From: Thermoplasmata archaeon
GTDB lineage: Archaea; Thermoplasmatota; Penumbrarchaeia; Penumbrarchaeales; Penumbrarchaeaceae
Length of the DNA stretch: 22,467 bases
Assembly (NCBI GenBank): GCA_023145185.1
Contig: JAGLEG010000349.1
Location: 1 to 22,467, forward strand
Direction of reading: 5' to 3'
Shown here: piece by piece, positions 7,428 through 18,100 of the stretch
How positions within the stretch are numbered: the first letter of the stretch is position 1
How the letters are laid out: each line of letters starts with the position of its first letter
Notes under the pieces: model-generated
What the model saw: the letters and a program-made list of their open reading frames with translations, nothing else
The model's database searches: none
What the model was told of the DNA's origin: nothing
Made by a program: the position numbers and the translations under genes

Positions 7428-7437
7428 ATATTTATAT
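7428..7437 (-). promoter_or_regulatory. TATA box for the TPR-regulator gene
   Basis: ATATAAATAT on the minus strand, centred about 30 bases from the ATG at 7402; predicted leader about 4 bases. Confidence 0.5.
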
Positions 7438-7441
7438 GACT

Positions 7442-7461
7442 GAAAATAATTATAATCTATA
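7442..7461 (+). promoter_or_regulatory. Shared AT-rich promoter element, copy 3
   Basis: GAAAATAATTATAATCTATA on the plus strand, so inverted with respect to the gene it precedes. The palindromic core ATTATAAT (7449-7456) is centred 20 bp upstream of the TATA box of the TPR-regulator gene. It is followed by a run of ten T (7463-7472). Confidence 0.5.
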
Positions 7462-7499
7462 GTTTTTTTTTACACACTGAAAATCGGAGTTGTAGGTCC

Positions 7500-10400
7500 C
7501 TATTGTACAACATGGGCAGCTTCATGAGCTGCTGTCCCCTCAACGTTGCCAGGGGATTCCATCACGGCCTCAGGATCGACCGGGCCCACCTCTGCGGGGG
7601 CCCCCTCGGAAGGAGCCACCTCCACTGGAGCTCCAGCCTCTGGATCCCTTTGGTACATATCAACCTCCGGGGAAGGGAGGGGTGCCTCGGGTTCCATGGG
7701 GACGGCCCCCTGTTCCACAGGTGCTGTCATCTGCTCCGCCACCGGCACAGGCTCGATCCCACTGCCGTACACATCGTGCTGGGCTGGCGGCAGCTGTTGA
7801 GCCTCGTTGTAGGCGAGCGCCTCCTGGTAGAGTGCGGTCTGGAGAGCCAAAGGCTGCTCCATCACGGGTTCAGCCGGAGGCGGCGAGGAGGGTTTCTTCC
7901 GCAGAACGAGGAATGCAGCGATCAGTGCTGCAATTATCACGGCAATGATCATCGCTGCAGCGAGGAATATCATCGTATTATCCTCCTCTTCGCCCTTCTC
8001 TCCCGGCCTGTTATCCGTGGGAGGGGGGTCCTCCCCTTTCTCTATCACTGCGGACACCTCCCCGGAGGGGGCCGATTCGCCGGCGGAATTCTCCGCTGTC
8101 AGATAGTAATAATAGGTGTTCCCGGGCATCACATCCGTATCGGCATAGAAGAAGATCGAGGACGTGAAGACACGGATAAGCTCTGACCCGTTATCGTTCA
8201 CCCTTCGGTAGATGTTGTACGAGCTCACCTCATTCCCACCATCATCATCCACCCCTTCCCATGTGATATCTATCGCATCTCCGCTCAGGGATGCCGTGAG
8301 GGCTTTGGGAGGTGAAGGAGGGACGATCTCCTTGATCGGCTCGCCCTGGACCCTGTCGCTCCTTCCTGATTCCCCTATCTCATTCAAGGCCAGGACAAAA
8401 TATTGATAGGTCTCGCCATTGAAGGTCGTGGTGTCATTGTATTCGAATATGTCCGGCCCAACCTCGCCGATGGAGAAGGGTGCGGCATCGTCCTCGCGCC
8501 AGATCGCAAATGATGTTATCGGCGATAGCCCATCGTATTCCGGCCCCTCCCACGTGAGAAGGACATAACCGTCCCCGGAAACCGCCGTGAGGTTGACAGG
8601 AGCGTCTGGAACTCCCCTGACCTGGATCAAGGCCTCAACGAAGTTATGAGACTGACCCACCGGGTTAACCGCGTAGATACGGTATCCGTAGGAATTGGGG
8701 TCGCTCACCCCTGCATCGTTATATTCCAACCCCTGGTCCGCGGGGATGGATACCATCAGTTCGAACTCCCCGCCGTTCACCGATCTGAATATCCGAAAGG
8801 AGGAGATCGGGCTTCCCCCGTCGTCCTCCGGACCGTTCCATGTAATGTGAACCTCTCCACCCACCTGTGAGACAAGAAGATCCGTTGGTGAAGATGGGAC
8901 GCCCAGAGGCGTCACCATCACACTTCCTGACGGGAGCGACGCTCCCACGCCGTTCAGTGCCAGTACGTAGTAGTGATGCTCCACGCCGTTCTCCGCATCC
9001 GAATGGTTGTATTGCAGCTCTATGGTCTCATTTAACAGGATCTCGGAGCCCTCGGCCGGGCCCGAGAATACCTGATACCCGATCAAGGGAGAGCCCTTCA
9101 CATCTGCGGGTTCATCCCATGATAGGAGCACGAATCCATCGAAGGCAGATGCTACCAGATCCAGTGGGGCGGTGGGCACACCTATCGGAAGCCCGGAGTG
9201 AATATCACTCCCCACGGAGCGCCCCATTATATTCTCTGCGAATATGCGGTAATAGTAGGTATCACCATTGACCACATCGGTATCGTTATATGATGTCTGG
9301 TCCGGTGTGGTCTGTGCCAACTCCTCAAGTGAGAAGGACTCTCCCCCCCTGAATATAACGAGCTTGGTTAGGGGAGAACCGCCGTCTTCAAGTGGAAGCT
9401 CCCATGATAGCTCAACGAATCCCGATCCGTTCCGTATTGAGAGGTCTGTGATGGGATAGGGCACCCTCATCGGTGTGGCGGTCATGGGACCGGTCATATT
9501 CGATTCTCCCAGAACATTGACCGCCGTTAGGTAGTAGTCGTAGGTGATGCCGTTCTCGGTGGTGTCGTCCCGGTAATATAAATCCGAATGGCCTGATAGA
9601 AGTACAGCAGGCAATCCACCGTCCTGGGCCCTGTATATATTATATCCCGTCACCTCTGAGCCACCATCCTCAATAGGAGATTGCCACGTGAGGTTGACAT
9701 GGGAGTCCCCTCCCGAGGCCAGGAAATTGCGGGGTGCATCGGGCGCTCCCTTGAAGAGGGAATAGAGATCGCCGTCGTCAGATCCAACGTAGACCCTTCC
9801 GTCGGACCCTATGGCGGGGGAGGAGTGGATCATCCCCCCGGTCTTGTATTTCCATCTGAGATTCCCATCCGGGTTGATGGAATAGAGGTACATGTCCTCG
9901 CTTCCGACGTAGATGACACCGTCCGAATCCACAGCGGGAGAGGATATTACCTTTCCGCCCGTGAGAAGGGTCCAATCGAGCGTCCCGCGTGTACCGTCGA
10001 CCGCATAGAGGGCATTGTCATCAGAGCCGATGTATATTGTCCCGTCCGGCCCAATGGCAGGGGAGGAGTAGATGGGGCTGGCAGAGTTCGAATATGACCA
10101 TCTGTGCGCGCCGGAGCTGTCCAGGGACCAGAGAATTCCTACACCTCCCTGCGGGGAGTAGCTTCCAACGTAGATATTGCCGCTGGAATCGATAGATGGG
10201 GAGGATACGATCGATCCTTTCAGGCTTGTCTTCCAGTTGAGCGTCCCATTTGGATATAGGCATATGAGCATGTTACCGGTTGTGCCGAAGACCACGTTCC
10301 CATCGAGGTCAAGGGCGGGGGAGGAGATCACAGCATAGCTCTTGGTCTGGTATCTCCATAGGCAGGTCCCGTTGCTCGAATAGTAGGCGTACATGCTTCC

Positions 10401-10949
10401 AACTCCCCTCTGCTCCTGGGAGCCGATATAGATGATACCGTTCTCATCCATGACCGGTGAGGACCTGAGCTCCCCCATCGCATCTACAGGTGTGCTCCAT
10501 CGAATTGTGCCGGAATTGGTGAAAGAGTACAGAAAACTGCTGTCGGAACCAACGTAGACGTTCCCATCGGAGTCCACAAGCGGAGTTGAATCATAAAGAT
10601 CATTGACCCCCGACCCTTTGAAGTTGCCGATCTTGTACCTCCACCTGAGGTTCGCATTGGGGTCTATGGAGTAGAAGTAACCGTCGTCCGATGAGAAAAA
10701 GAGGTTCCCATCGGCATCGATAACGGGTGAGGTCCTGATCCTTCCATCCGTGTCGAAGCTCCAGTTCAACCTGCCCGGGTTGCTCGCGGTGGAATAGGGG
10801 CTCAGACCGGTATGTTGTTCGTCCCCCCTGAACATGGGCCAATCCGTGTTTCCAAGGGCTCTTGTTCCTGTCTCTTCAGAGGCACCGTTCAGTACCATCG
10901 AAGAAAGTATCAGCATAAGAAGTATCAATATCACGTTGGCCGTTCTCAA
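7500..10949 (-). CDS. Membrane-anchored surface protein: PQQ-like propeller plus six FN3 domains
   Basis: A 1149-residue protein with a signal peptide (1-23), then eight PQQ-like propeller repeats (about 36-400). Each repeat has the form SSPAIDSDGxIYVGSDDxxLYSIDPDGxLxWxYKTG, with tryptophans near 63, 103, 151, 198, 239, 284, 326 and 366. Six fibronectin type III domains follow at about 403-493, 498-588, 592-682, 686-778, 782-870 and 878-969. A membrane helix lies at 993-1016, followed by RKK and a cytoplasmic tail (1020-1149) rich in Pro, Glu, Ala and Gln. The bulk is therefore outside the cell, likely in adhesion, envelope structure or binding of polymers. PQQ-like repeats of this type are structural, and there is no dehydrogenase active site. 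Translation probably starts at TTG 10949: the codon before it is TGA, a GGGAGTGG Shine-Dalgarno lies 6 bases upstream, and it supplies the Arg of the signal peptide. GTG at 10934 is the alternative. Confidence 0.85.
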   Translation of the reverse strand: MRTANVILILLMLILSSMVLNGASEETGTRALGNTDWPMFRGDEQHTGLSPYSTASNPGRLNWSFDTDGRIRTSPVIDADGNLFFSSDDGYFYSIDPNANLRWRYKIGNFKGSGVNDLYDSTPLVDSDGNVYVGSDSSFLYSFTNSGTIRWSTPVDAMGELRSSPVMDENGIIYIGSQEQRGVGSMYAYYSSNGTCLWRYQTKSYAVISSPALDLDGNVVFGTTGNMLICLYPNGTLNWKTSLKGSIVSSPSIDSSGNIYVGSYSPQGGVGILWSLDSSGAHRWSYSNSASPIYSSPAIGPDGTIYIGSDDNALYAVDGTRGTLDWTLLTGGKVISSPAVDSDGVIYVGSEDMYLYSINPDGNLRWKYKTGGMIHSSPAIGSDGRVYVGSDDGDLYSLFKGAPDAPRNFLASGGDSHVNLTWQSPIEDGGSEVTGYNIYRAQDGGLPAVLLSGHSDLYYRDDTTENGITYDYYLTAVNVLGESNMTGPMTATPMRVPYPITDLSIRNGSGFVELSWELPLEDGGSPLTKLVIFRGGESFSLEELAQTTPDQTSYNDTDVVNGDTYYYRIFAENIMGRSVGSDIHSGLPIGVPTAPLDLVASAFDGFVLLSWDEPADVKGSPLIGYQVFSGPAEGSEILLNETIELQYNHSDAENGVEHHYYVLALNGVGASLPSGSVMVTPLGVPSSPTDLLVSQVGGEVHITWNGPEDDGGSPISSFRIFRSVNGGEFELMVSIPADQGLEYNDAGVSDPNSYGYRIYAVNPVGQSHNFVEALIQVRGVPDAPVNLTAVSGDGYVLLTWEGPEYDGLSPITSFAIWREDDAAPFSIGEVGPDIFEYNDTTTFNGETYQYFVLALNEIGESGRSDRVQGEPIKEIVPPSPPKALTASLSGDAIDITWEGVDDDGGNEVSSYNIYRRVNDNGSELIRVFTSSIFFYADTDVMPGNTYYYYLTAENSAGESAPSGEVSAVIEKGEDPPPTDNRPGEKGEEEDNTMIFLAAAMIIAVIIAALIAAFLVLRKKPSSPPPAEPVMEQPLALQTALYQEALAYNEAQQLPPAQHDVYGSGIEPVPVAEQMTAPVEQGAVPMEPEAPLPSPEVDMYQRDPEAGAPVEVAPSEGAPAEVGPVDPEAVMESPGNVEGTAAHEAAHVVQ

Positions 10950-10955
10950 TCACAT

Positions 10956-10998
10956 CCACTCCCGTTGTGAGGATGATATGAAAATCAGTCCTATAAAA
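10956..10998 (-). promoter_or_regulatory. Promoter and ribosome-binding site of the PQQ/FN3 gene
   Basis: The minus strand has a TATA-like CTTTTATAG (10991-10999 region) and GGGAGTGG at 10956-10963, six bases before the TTG start. The TATA box is about 46 bases from the start codon, so the mRNA should have a leader of about 20 bases carrying the Shine-Dalgarno. Confidence 0.45.
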
Positions 10999-11026
10999 GG
11001 ATGGCCCCCCGTTATACCGAAAAAAT

Positions 11027-11992
11027 TCAAAGATGATAGAGGATCTGTCCGGACACCGTTTTCGAGAATACCCTCTTACCCACCTCGAGATAGCGGAGAT
11101 GGGCGATCGCCTCGCCCAGTGCGAACCACTTCTGCATGATGGGGAAATCGTCGAACGAATCGTATGTCATGTCCCAGGTCATCCTGGACGCCACCGTGAA
11201 ACCGTTCATCTCCCCCTCCTCCAGCAGTACCTCGATCTCCCGGGCCCTTTCCTTGTGATGCTCCTTCAGCTCCGCGATCCTCTTCCCCGCATTTCTGATA
11301 CGGGTCCTATGCCCGGGGAGCGTCAGGCCTATCTCCATTTCCGCCACCCGATCCAGGCTTTCCAGGTAATCCCCGAGAGGGTCCCCTTTTTCCGACCAGA
11401 GAGAGATGTTCGGGGTGATGTCACCGAGGATGTGGTCCCCGGAAAAAAGGAGCTTCTCCCCGGGTTCGTACAGGCAGCTGTGGCCCACCGTATGGCCGGG
11501 GGTGATCACGACCTTAAGGTTGTATCTCCCCACTTTCAGGCGGCCCCCGTCCTTCAGGTGTGTGATATTCATCCTCTCGAGAGGTCCATATCGATATCCG
11601 GGATGTTTCCTGATGGCCTCCTGAGGGTCCACCGGTGGAAAGCCGTTCAGAAGGGCGTATTTCAGCATATCCCTCCAGTACTCCTTCTCCGATATCACCG
11701 CGGAGTCCTCCCTGCTCATGAACACCTTCGAGTTGGGGGTGGCGACATGGGGGGCCAGTCCCATGTGGTCTGCATGATAATGTGTGAGGAATATATCGGT
11801 CCTGGAGAGGTCCAGGCCGATCTCTGCAAGGCCCTTGTCCAGGACCTCCCGGCACTCCTCCCTGTTCATTCCGGTATCTATGATAAGATTCCTGTCGTCC
11901 CCCAGGATAACATATGAATTGACCGAACGGAGGGGATTCTTGGGGAGGGGCACCTCTATTCGAAATATTCCGGGCAGCACCTCAACGACCAT
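11027..11992 (-). CDS. Metallo-beta-lactamase-fold hydrolase (LACTB2-like)
   Basis: A 321-residue cytoplasmic protein with the complete metal-binding set of the superfamily: HYHADH at 71-76, TPGHTVGH with His167, SGDH with Asp186, and LPGH with His228. After the hydrolase core, residues about 240-321 form a helical/winged-helix-like extension, as in LACTB2-type and glyoxalase-II-related enzymes. The substrate is unknown; thioesters, phosphodiesters and RNA are all known in the superfamily. The ATG at 11992 (MVVEVLPGIFRI) was chosen over ORF starts at 12097 and 12013. It begins the first conserved strand, has GAGGGG four to five bases upstream, and sits 26 bases from a TATA-like TTTATATCC at 12014-12022. 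It is divergent from the giant surface-protein gene, with 168 bases between the two starts. Confidence 0.85.
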   Translation of the reverse strand: MVVEVLPGIFRIEVPLPKNPLRSVNSYVILGDDRNLIIDTGMNREECREVLDKGLAEIGLDLSRTDIFLTHYHADHMGLAPHVATPNSKVFMSREDSAVISEKEYWRDMLKYALLNGFPPVDPQEAIRKHPGYRYGPLERMNITHLKDGGRLKVGRYNLKVVITPGHTVGHSCLYEPGEKLLFSGDHILGDITPNISLWSEKGDPLGDYLESLDRVAEMEIGLTLPGHRTRIRNAGKRIAELKEHHKERAREIEVLLEEGEMNGFTVASRMTWDMTYDSFDDFPIMQKWFALGEAIAHLRYLEVGKRVFSKTVSGQILYHL

Positions 11993-12013
11993 GAGCCCCT
12001 CACCAATGACCAT

Positions 12014-12022
12014 GGATATAAA
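12014..12022 (-). promoter_or_regulatory. TATA box for the metallo-hydrolase gene
   Basis: TTTATATCC on the minus strand, centred 26 bases from the ATG at 11992. A second AT-rich box at 12101-12109 could also serve this strand, giving a leader of about 85 bases. Confidence 0.4.
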
Positions 12023-12058
12023 CTGCTCCCTTGAGGTGGGCGCACACCGGCTATGATC

Positions 12059-12085
12059 TTGCCCGATATTGGGCAAAATACCCAA
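12059..12085. promoter_or_regulatory. Overlapping dyads between divergent promoters (possible operator)
   Basis: TTGCCC (12059-12064) and GGGCAA (12071-12076) form an inverted repeat around GATATT, an 18-bp site palindromic at all but one base pair. It overlaps a second dyad, TTGGG (12069-12073) / CCCAA (12081-12085). The site lies midway between the two divergent TATA boxes, where a regulator could control the metallo-hydrolase, the giant surface protein, or both. Confidence 0.4.
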
Positions 12086-12098
12086 AGATTTAGACATG

Positions 12099-12153
12099 TT
12101 TTATATAATTAGTAATCCGTTGAAACCTGTTCATCCACGATCCTCAGGGAGGG
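12099..12153 (+). promoter_or_regulatory. Promoter and ribosome-binding site of the giant surface-protein gene
   Basis: TATA-like TTTTATATAA at 12099-12108, about 58 bases from the start codon, and a strong GGGAGGG Shine-Dalgarno at 12147-12153, seven bases before the ATG at 12161. A leader of about 30 bases is predicted. Confidence 0.5.
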
Positions 12154-12160
12154 ATATCTT

Positions 12161-15100
12161 ATGAGTAAAAAGGGTAGCAGATTCCTTAGTATCGCATTTG
12201 TATTGATAATGATCTCCTCAACATTCATCCTGATCAACGATGAAGAGGCAATGGGTGCCGATGATGATCTCAAATTATCCAATGAGATCGAGAGCATGAT
12301 GCCGGGAGGGTTCAATACGATACAGAACTCAAGCGGCAGCTGGTGGGCTAGTGAGGATATTGGGGCCGGGTCAGGTAACACGATAGGATTCGCAATGGAC
12401 GCGCAGGGAGATCTCCATGTCACATATCTGAGAACCTACTTTACTGGCAGCTACTTCATCTACTACCTTGTTTACGCGAAACGGGTAGACAACGAATGGA
12501 TCTCTGAGGATGTGGATTCCTCCACATATGTCATCGGGAGTTATTCCTCACTGGCCCTCGATTCAGATGGAAAACCCTATATCGCATACTACGACGATGC
12601 GAACGATGATCTGAAATTTGCCAAGAGGAACGGGACAGGATGGGATAAAAGCATAGTCGAGTCAGATGGAGATTCCGGACAATATCCAAATATTGTTCTG
12701 GATTCACAGGAAAGACCGATCATTTCTTATTACCGATATCATGGGGCCAGTAGCATTAGATTGGCAAGATGGAACGGCACGGGATGGGACCATTCCAATG
12801 TTGATGCCTACGTAGGTTTCGATTCATCGCTTGCTATCTCATCCGATGATGAGCTTCATATCTCATACCGGGACATCTATTCACCTTACGGGCTGGGCTA
12901 CGCATACTGGAACGGGACCACATGGAGTAGAACACTGGTGGACTCAGGTTCACAGATAGGCACTTATTCAAGCATCTCACTCGATAGTGACGACCATCCA
13001 CATATCGCATACTACGACGATGCGAACGATGATCTGAAATATGCATATTACAACGGTTCCATCTGGAACAGATCGACACTTGAGTCCTCTGGCAATACTG
13101 GAAAATATCCCTCCCTCACCATGGATGAGGACGATCACCCCCATATCATATTTTCAAATGTAACGGACCAGAAGATCCTCTATAGGTATTGGAATGGCAC
13201 GGAGTGGACAAGAGAGGTCATTTACGATGACTATGGGCATTTAAAGACATCCATATTGCTTGACAGTAGGGGAGTTCCCCTTACCGCTCAGAGGATCTTG
13301 GGGGCGGGCATCCGCCTCTTCAGAAAGACGTACGAGAGGGTTAACCTGACCGCCCCCCTCAAGGGAACCACCTGGACAAAGGGTCAGACCTATTCCATCA
13401 ACTGGACGTCTGAGAATCTGATCAATGGAAGCACTGTGAACCTTGACCTTTTCTGGTTAGACGAACATCAGACGAGTATAGCAAGGGGGTTGAACGCCAG
13501 CCTGGGAACCTACAACTGGACAATTCCTCTGGATGTTAGGACAGGTAGCAATAGTCGGATAAGGTTGCAATATGGTCCATGGAATTATATTTTCAATTTT
13601 ACAAAGAATTTCATTATCGATCAGAGGAAGGGGTGGTATATGGATGCTGTAGACCCGGCATATGTAACCCATATATCCCTGAAGCTGGATAAGAACGATA
13701 CTGCATCCTTGGGATATTTCTCTGACAAGCTGAAATTCAGCAAATGGGAGGTGGACCACTGGTCCACCCAGACGGTCGATAATGACACCTACATATGGGA
13801 CGGGCATGAGATGGCCCTCGATTCCAACGACATGCCGAATTTTGCATACCATGACAATACCAATAAAGACCTTCTCTTCGCCAATTGGAATGGAACGGAT
13901 TGGGAGGTGAGGACGGTGGATTCCTCGGGAGAGGTTGGCAAATACTGCTCCATTGCCCTTGACGGCTCGGATCAACCACATATCTCCTATCATGATTCGA
14001 CCAACACCGACCTGAAATATGCCGTATGGAATGGAAGGCAGTTCAATGTTGAAACGGTGGACACATACAGGGTTGGGGCGGGCACAAGTATTCAGATCAA
14101 CTCAACTGGCGTGCCACATATCGCATATCGCGACTGGAACAATGGCGACCTCAAACTGGCCATTCGGAATGGAACGGGGTGGGACATTCAAATTGTCGAT
14201 CCCGCTCATAGCGGGTTCCAACCAAGTATGGCCATAGATGATGATGACAATATCCACATATCCTACTACGGATACAAGTTATATTATGCGAGCTGGAATG
14301 GTACCGCATGGGATATTGGAACCGCCGATGATGAGCAGTATAACGGTTGGCATTCATCCCTTGCTCTCGACTCAGATGGGGATCCACATATCGCTTACCA
14401 GGATGAGAACGGACAGGGCGATTATGTGAACTATGTGAGATGGAATGGTTCCGCATGGAAAAAAGAGGCACTGATCATTGGAGGCAACTACGCTGGCAAC
14501 ATGGGGCCGTTCTGTTCACTGGAACTGGACTCCAACGATCGACCTCACCTTGGCTTCTTCCATGGAAATAATACCGAGCTTATGTACGCGTATAAAGTGG
14601 GCAACACAACGACCCCCTCCATACCCGGGAACCTCACAATTTCCGAGGTGGACCAAGAATTCCTTCTGGAATGGGAGCCGCCCCTTGATGATGGTGGAAT
14701 AGCCCTGCTGAACTATGCGATCTACAGGGGAAACAGCACAGAGAACCTGACGTTATTAACAAGTATACCAGCTGATAGATCGAACTACACAGACACTTCG
14801 ATCAGGAACAAGGTGACCTATTTCTATGCGGTATCTGCGGTCAATTCGATCGGCGCATCCAATTTCAGCAACTCTGTCAGCCTGAAGCTGGTGGTACCTG
14901 TGCTTCTTGTGGACGATGATAATGGGGCAAATTACGATAGATATTTCCAAACCGCCCTGAACTCCACCGATTACAAATACAAGATATGGGACGTCTATGA
15001 TCTGGGAGCTGTGGACCTTGCAAACCTCTCAGGTTACGAGGCGGTCATCTGGACCACAGGCGACAGAGCTGCGAACACGTTGACACCATCGGACCAGTCC

Positions 15101-18100
15101 AACCTCATAAGTTATCTGGACGATGGAGGAAGGCTCTACCTGTCGGCCCAGGACCTCTTCTACGATCTCACCTCCAATACCGATGGTGCCGTAACGAACA
15201 CCTTTGTGAACGATTACATGAATATCACCTCGGTTGACAACGACGTGAACTACGGGTCGGTCCAGGGCTCCAGCGGGGATATTATCACCGATCCGTTCGG
15301 GACAATATCATTATCCGTACCCTTTTCCAACTATGGAGATGAGATAACCCTTGGTTCAGGGGGGACATCGATCCTGACCAATCCATCCGGCGGCAATGAT
15401 GTTGGAGTACGGGTGGATAACGATACGTTCCGCCTGGTCTTCACATCATTCGCCTTCGAGGGCGTGCAGAATGCAAACTCGACCAGGGGGTCCGAATTCA
15501 TTGAAAGGGCATTGGATTGGCTCATGTCCGAACCTGGAACCCCATCCCCTCCAACGAACTTCACCATCAGTTCGGCTTCGGGGTACGTCCATCTGAGATG
15601 GGATGCACCGATCGATGCCGGCCTGTCCAATATCACGAGGTACAACATCTACAGGACCAATTCCACGGAGGAGCCGACCATGTACAATTGGACCGCGGGA
15701 TCCGTCCTGGAATTCAACGATACTTCCCTTACCGGGGGTGAGGTCTACCACTACAGGATCTCTGCGGTGAATGCTCTGGGAGGGTCCCTACCGACCAAGA
15801 CCCTGCTGTATGATCAGATCGCCCCGATATTTGGAGCGAACACCACATCCACCTCGGCAACCACCGGCGAAACTTTCCAGATCAACGTTTCCGTCAGCGA
15901 TAACTTCGCAGTAGAGGAGGTTGTGGTGGAGTACTGGTACGGTTCAGGCACACACACCATTGGAAAGCTGGAAGGATCGGACCCCTTCATCATTACCATG
16001 GACATACCAACGGACAGCCATGACGATCTGAACTATTTCCTCACTGCATCGGATATCGCGGGAAATATGGCGATCGATCACATGATGTACGTTATGGTGA
16101 CAGATAATGACATTCCGGTGCTTGAGGATGACATCACCCCCACGGCGGGGACCACCGGGGACATGTTGACGTTCTCCATCAACGCCTCCGACAATGTAGC
16201 AATTGGATCCATCACCGCCGAATACTGGTTCGGGTCGGGAACCCATACGAACGTCTCCCTCACGGGGGAGGGCACTTATGGTCACTCGATCTCACTTCCC
16301 AACAACTCCACTGACCCAATGTACTATTTCTTCTCCGTGGCCGACACATCCCTTCAGTGGGCGAATACAACGATCAAGAACGTTACAATAACCGACAATG
16401 ACGCCCCCTATTTCGGCGTTGATCATACGGATAATATAGGTTATACCGGGAACAACCACACCTTCTCTATCGATGCGTTCGACAACGTGGGGATCAAGGC
16501 CACCAAGTTAACGTACTGGTATTCGGGAGGCCTTTACAATCGGTCCATATGGATGGGGGGGTCATCTCCGTTGAACACCACGACCGTTACCTTCTATTCC
16601 AACCTGACGTTGCCCCTGTACTATTACTTCACGGCCTACGATGAGGCGCTCAACTCCTTCGAATCGCCGGTCAAGATGTTCATTGTGTATGATGATGATC
16701 GGCCGGTCTTCGGCACCGACCATTCATCCACGACTGCGAACGTTGGTGGCCCGGTCACATTCTCCGTATCGGTCACGGACAACATCATGGTCAATTTCGT
16801 CAAGGCGGAATACTGGTATGGGTCCGGCCTACATACGACCACATCGATGTCGGGCCCAAACCCTTACACGCTTACGGTAACGACCCCACCGTACTCCAAC
16901 GCCACGCTCCATTACCAGTTCAACGCGATCGATGCGGCGGGGAACCGGGCCTCTACAACAGTCAAGGACATTGGCCTTGTGGACATAAAAAGACCTTCCT
17001 TCGGGGTCGATCTCACTCCCAGTGGGGGGACCACCGGGGATGGTCTGACCTTCTCCATCTCAACGATCGACAATATCGAGATCGTTGATGTTGTGGTCGT
17101 TTACAGCATCAACGATGCCGCCCCTGTCAACACGTCCATGTCGGGAAGCAGTAGCCCCTACGTCTATCAGGCGATAATGCCGTGGAACATCACAGGATAC
17201 CTGGATTACAGCTTCGGCGCGGTGGACTCCTCGGGCAACTGGAACTGGACAGGGCAGATCAGTATCGACATCACCGATAACGACGCCCCAACCTTCGGAA
17301 GCGACATCACTCCAACCGTGGGATACACCGACGACGAGTTCACCTTCACCGTGGCCGCTCTGGACAATATCGGCATAGCGATGGCCCACGTTGAGTTCTG
17401 GTTTGGGACCGGCCCATCGTTCAATGCGTCCATGGGAGGCACGGGGCCATATCAGGTCACCATCACGGTCCCGTTCGAATCCACGGAGGCTCTGCATTAT
17501 ATCTTCCATATGGCAGATGAGGCGGATAACTGGGCTCACACCGCGCAAAAGGACGTCCCCATCTTCGACAATGACAGGCCGATGCTGGAGTCGGACCTGA
17601 CCCCCACCTCGGTGATGAACGGGGATGACCTGACCTTCCATGTGACCCTTTCGGACAACATCAGGGTATCTGCGGCCTTTGTTGAATACTGGTTCGGATC
17701 TGGAGTTCACGTCAACAGGTCCCTGGACCTGGTGATGGGACAGGCATGGGAGCTGGACCTGACAATACCGTCGGATTCTATCGATCCGCTCCATTACGTC
17801 CTGCATTTCAACGACAGTGCCGACAACTGGAATGCGACGGGGGAACGAACCATCATAATACTTGACATGACCTCCCCGACGATCGTGGCGGACCAATCCC
17901 ATACCAAGGCCACCACAGGAGACATGTTCCAGTTCAAAGTGGAGGTGATCGATAATATCGAGGTTGCGGACGTCCTGTTGATGTACTATTTCGGGGAACT
18001 GGGCGAGGGGATGGGGCCCGGCAGCATACAGATGATACCCGGCCCGGGCGAGACGGACTTCTGGTATTACAACATCACGATACCATACAACTCTACTGCC

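Noticed and set aside
7463..7472. Ten-T run as terminator of the PQQ/FN3 gene
   Set aside because: The gene is on the minus strand, where this run is A, so it cannot act as a U-tract for that transcript.
7500..10949. Active PQQ-dependent dehydrogenase
   Set aside because: Only the short propeller repeats are present; the cofactor and metal-binding residues of quinoprotein dehydrogenases are not seen.
11033..11917. 294-codon open frame on the plus strand opposite the metallo-hydrolase
   Set aside because: The minus strand has the full metal-binding motif set; the plus-strand translation shows no family features.
12013..12097. Longer start for the metallo-hydrolase
   Set aside because: The extension is not conserved-looking, lies upstream of a TATA box 26 bases before ATG 11992, and contains the dyad sites.
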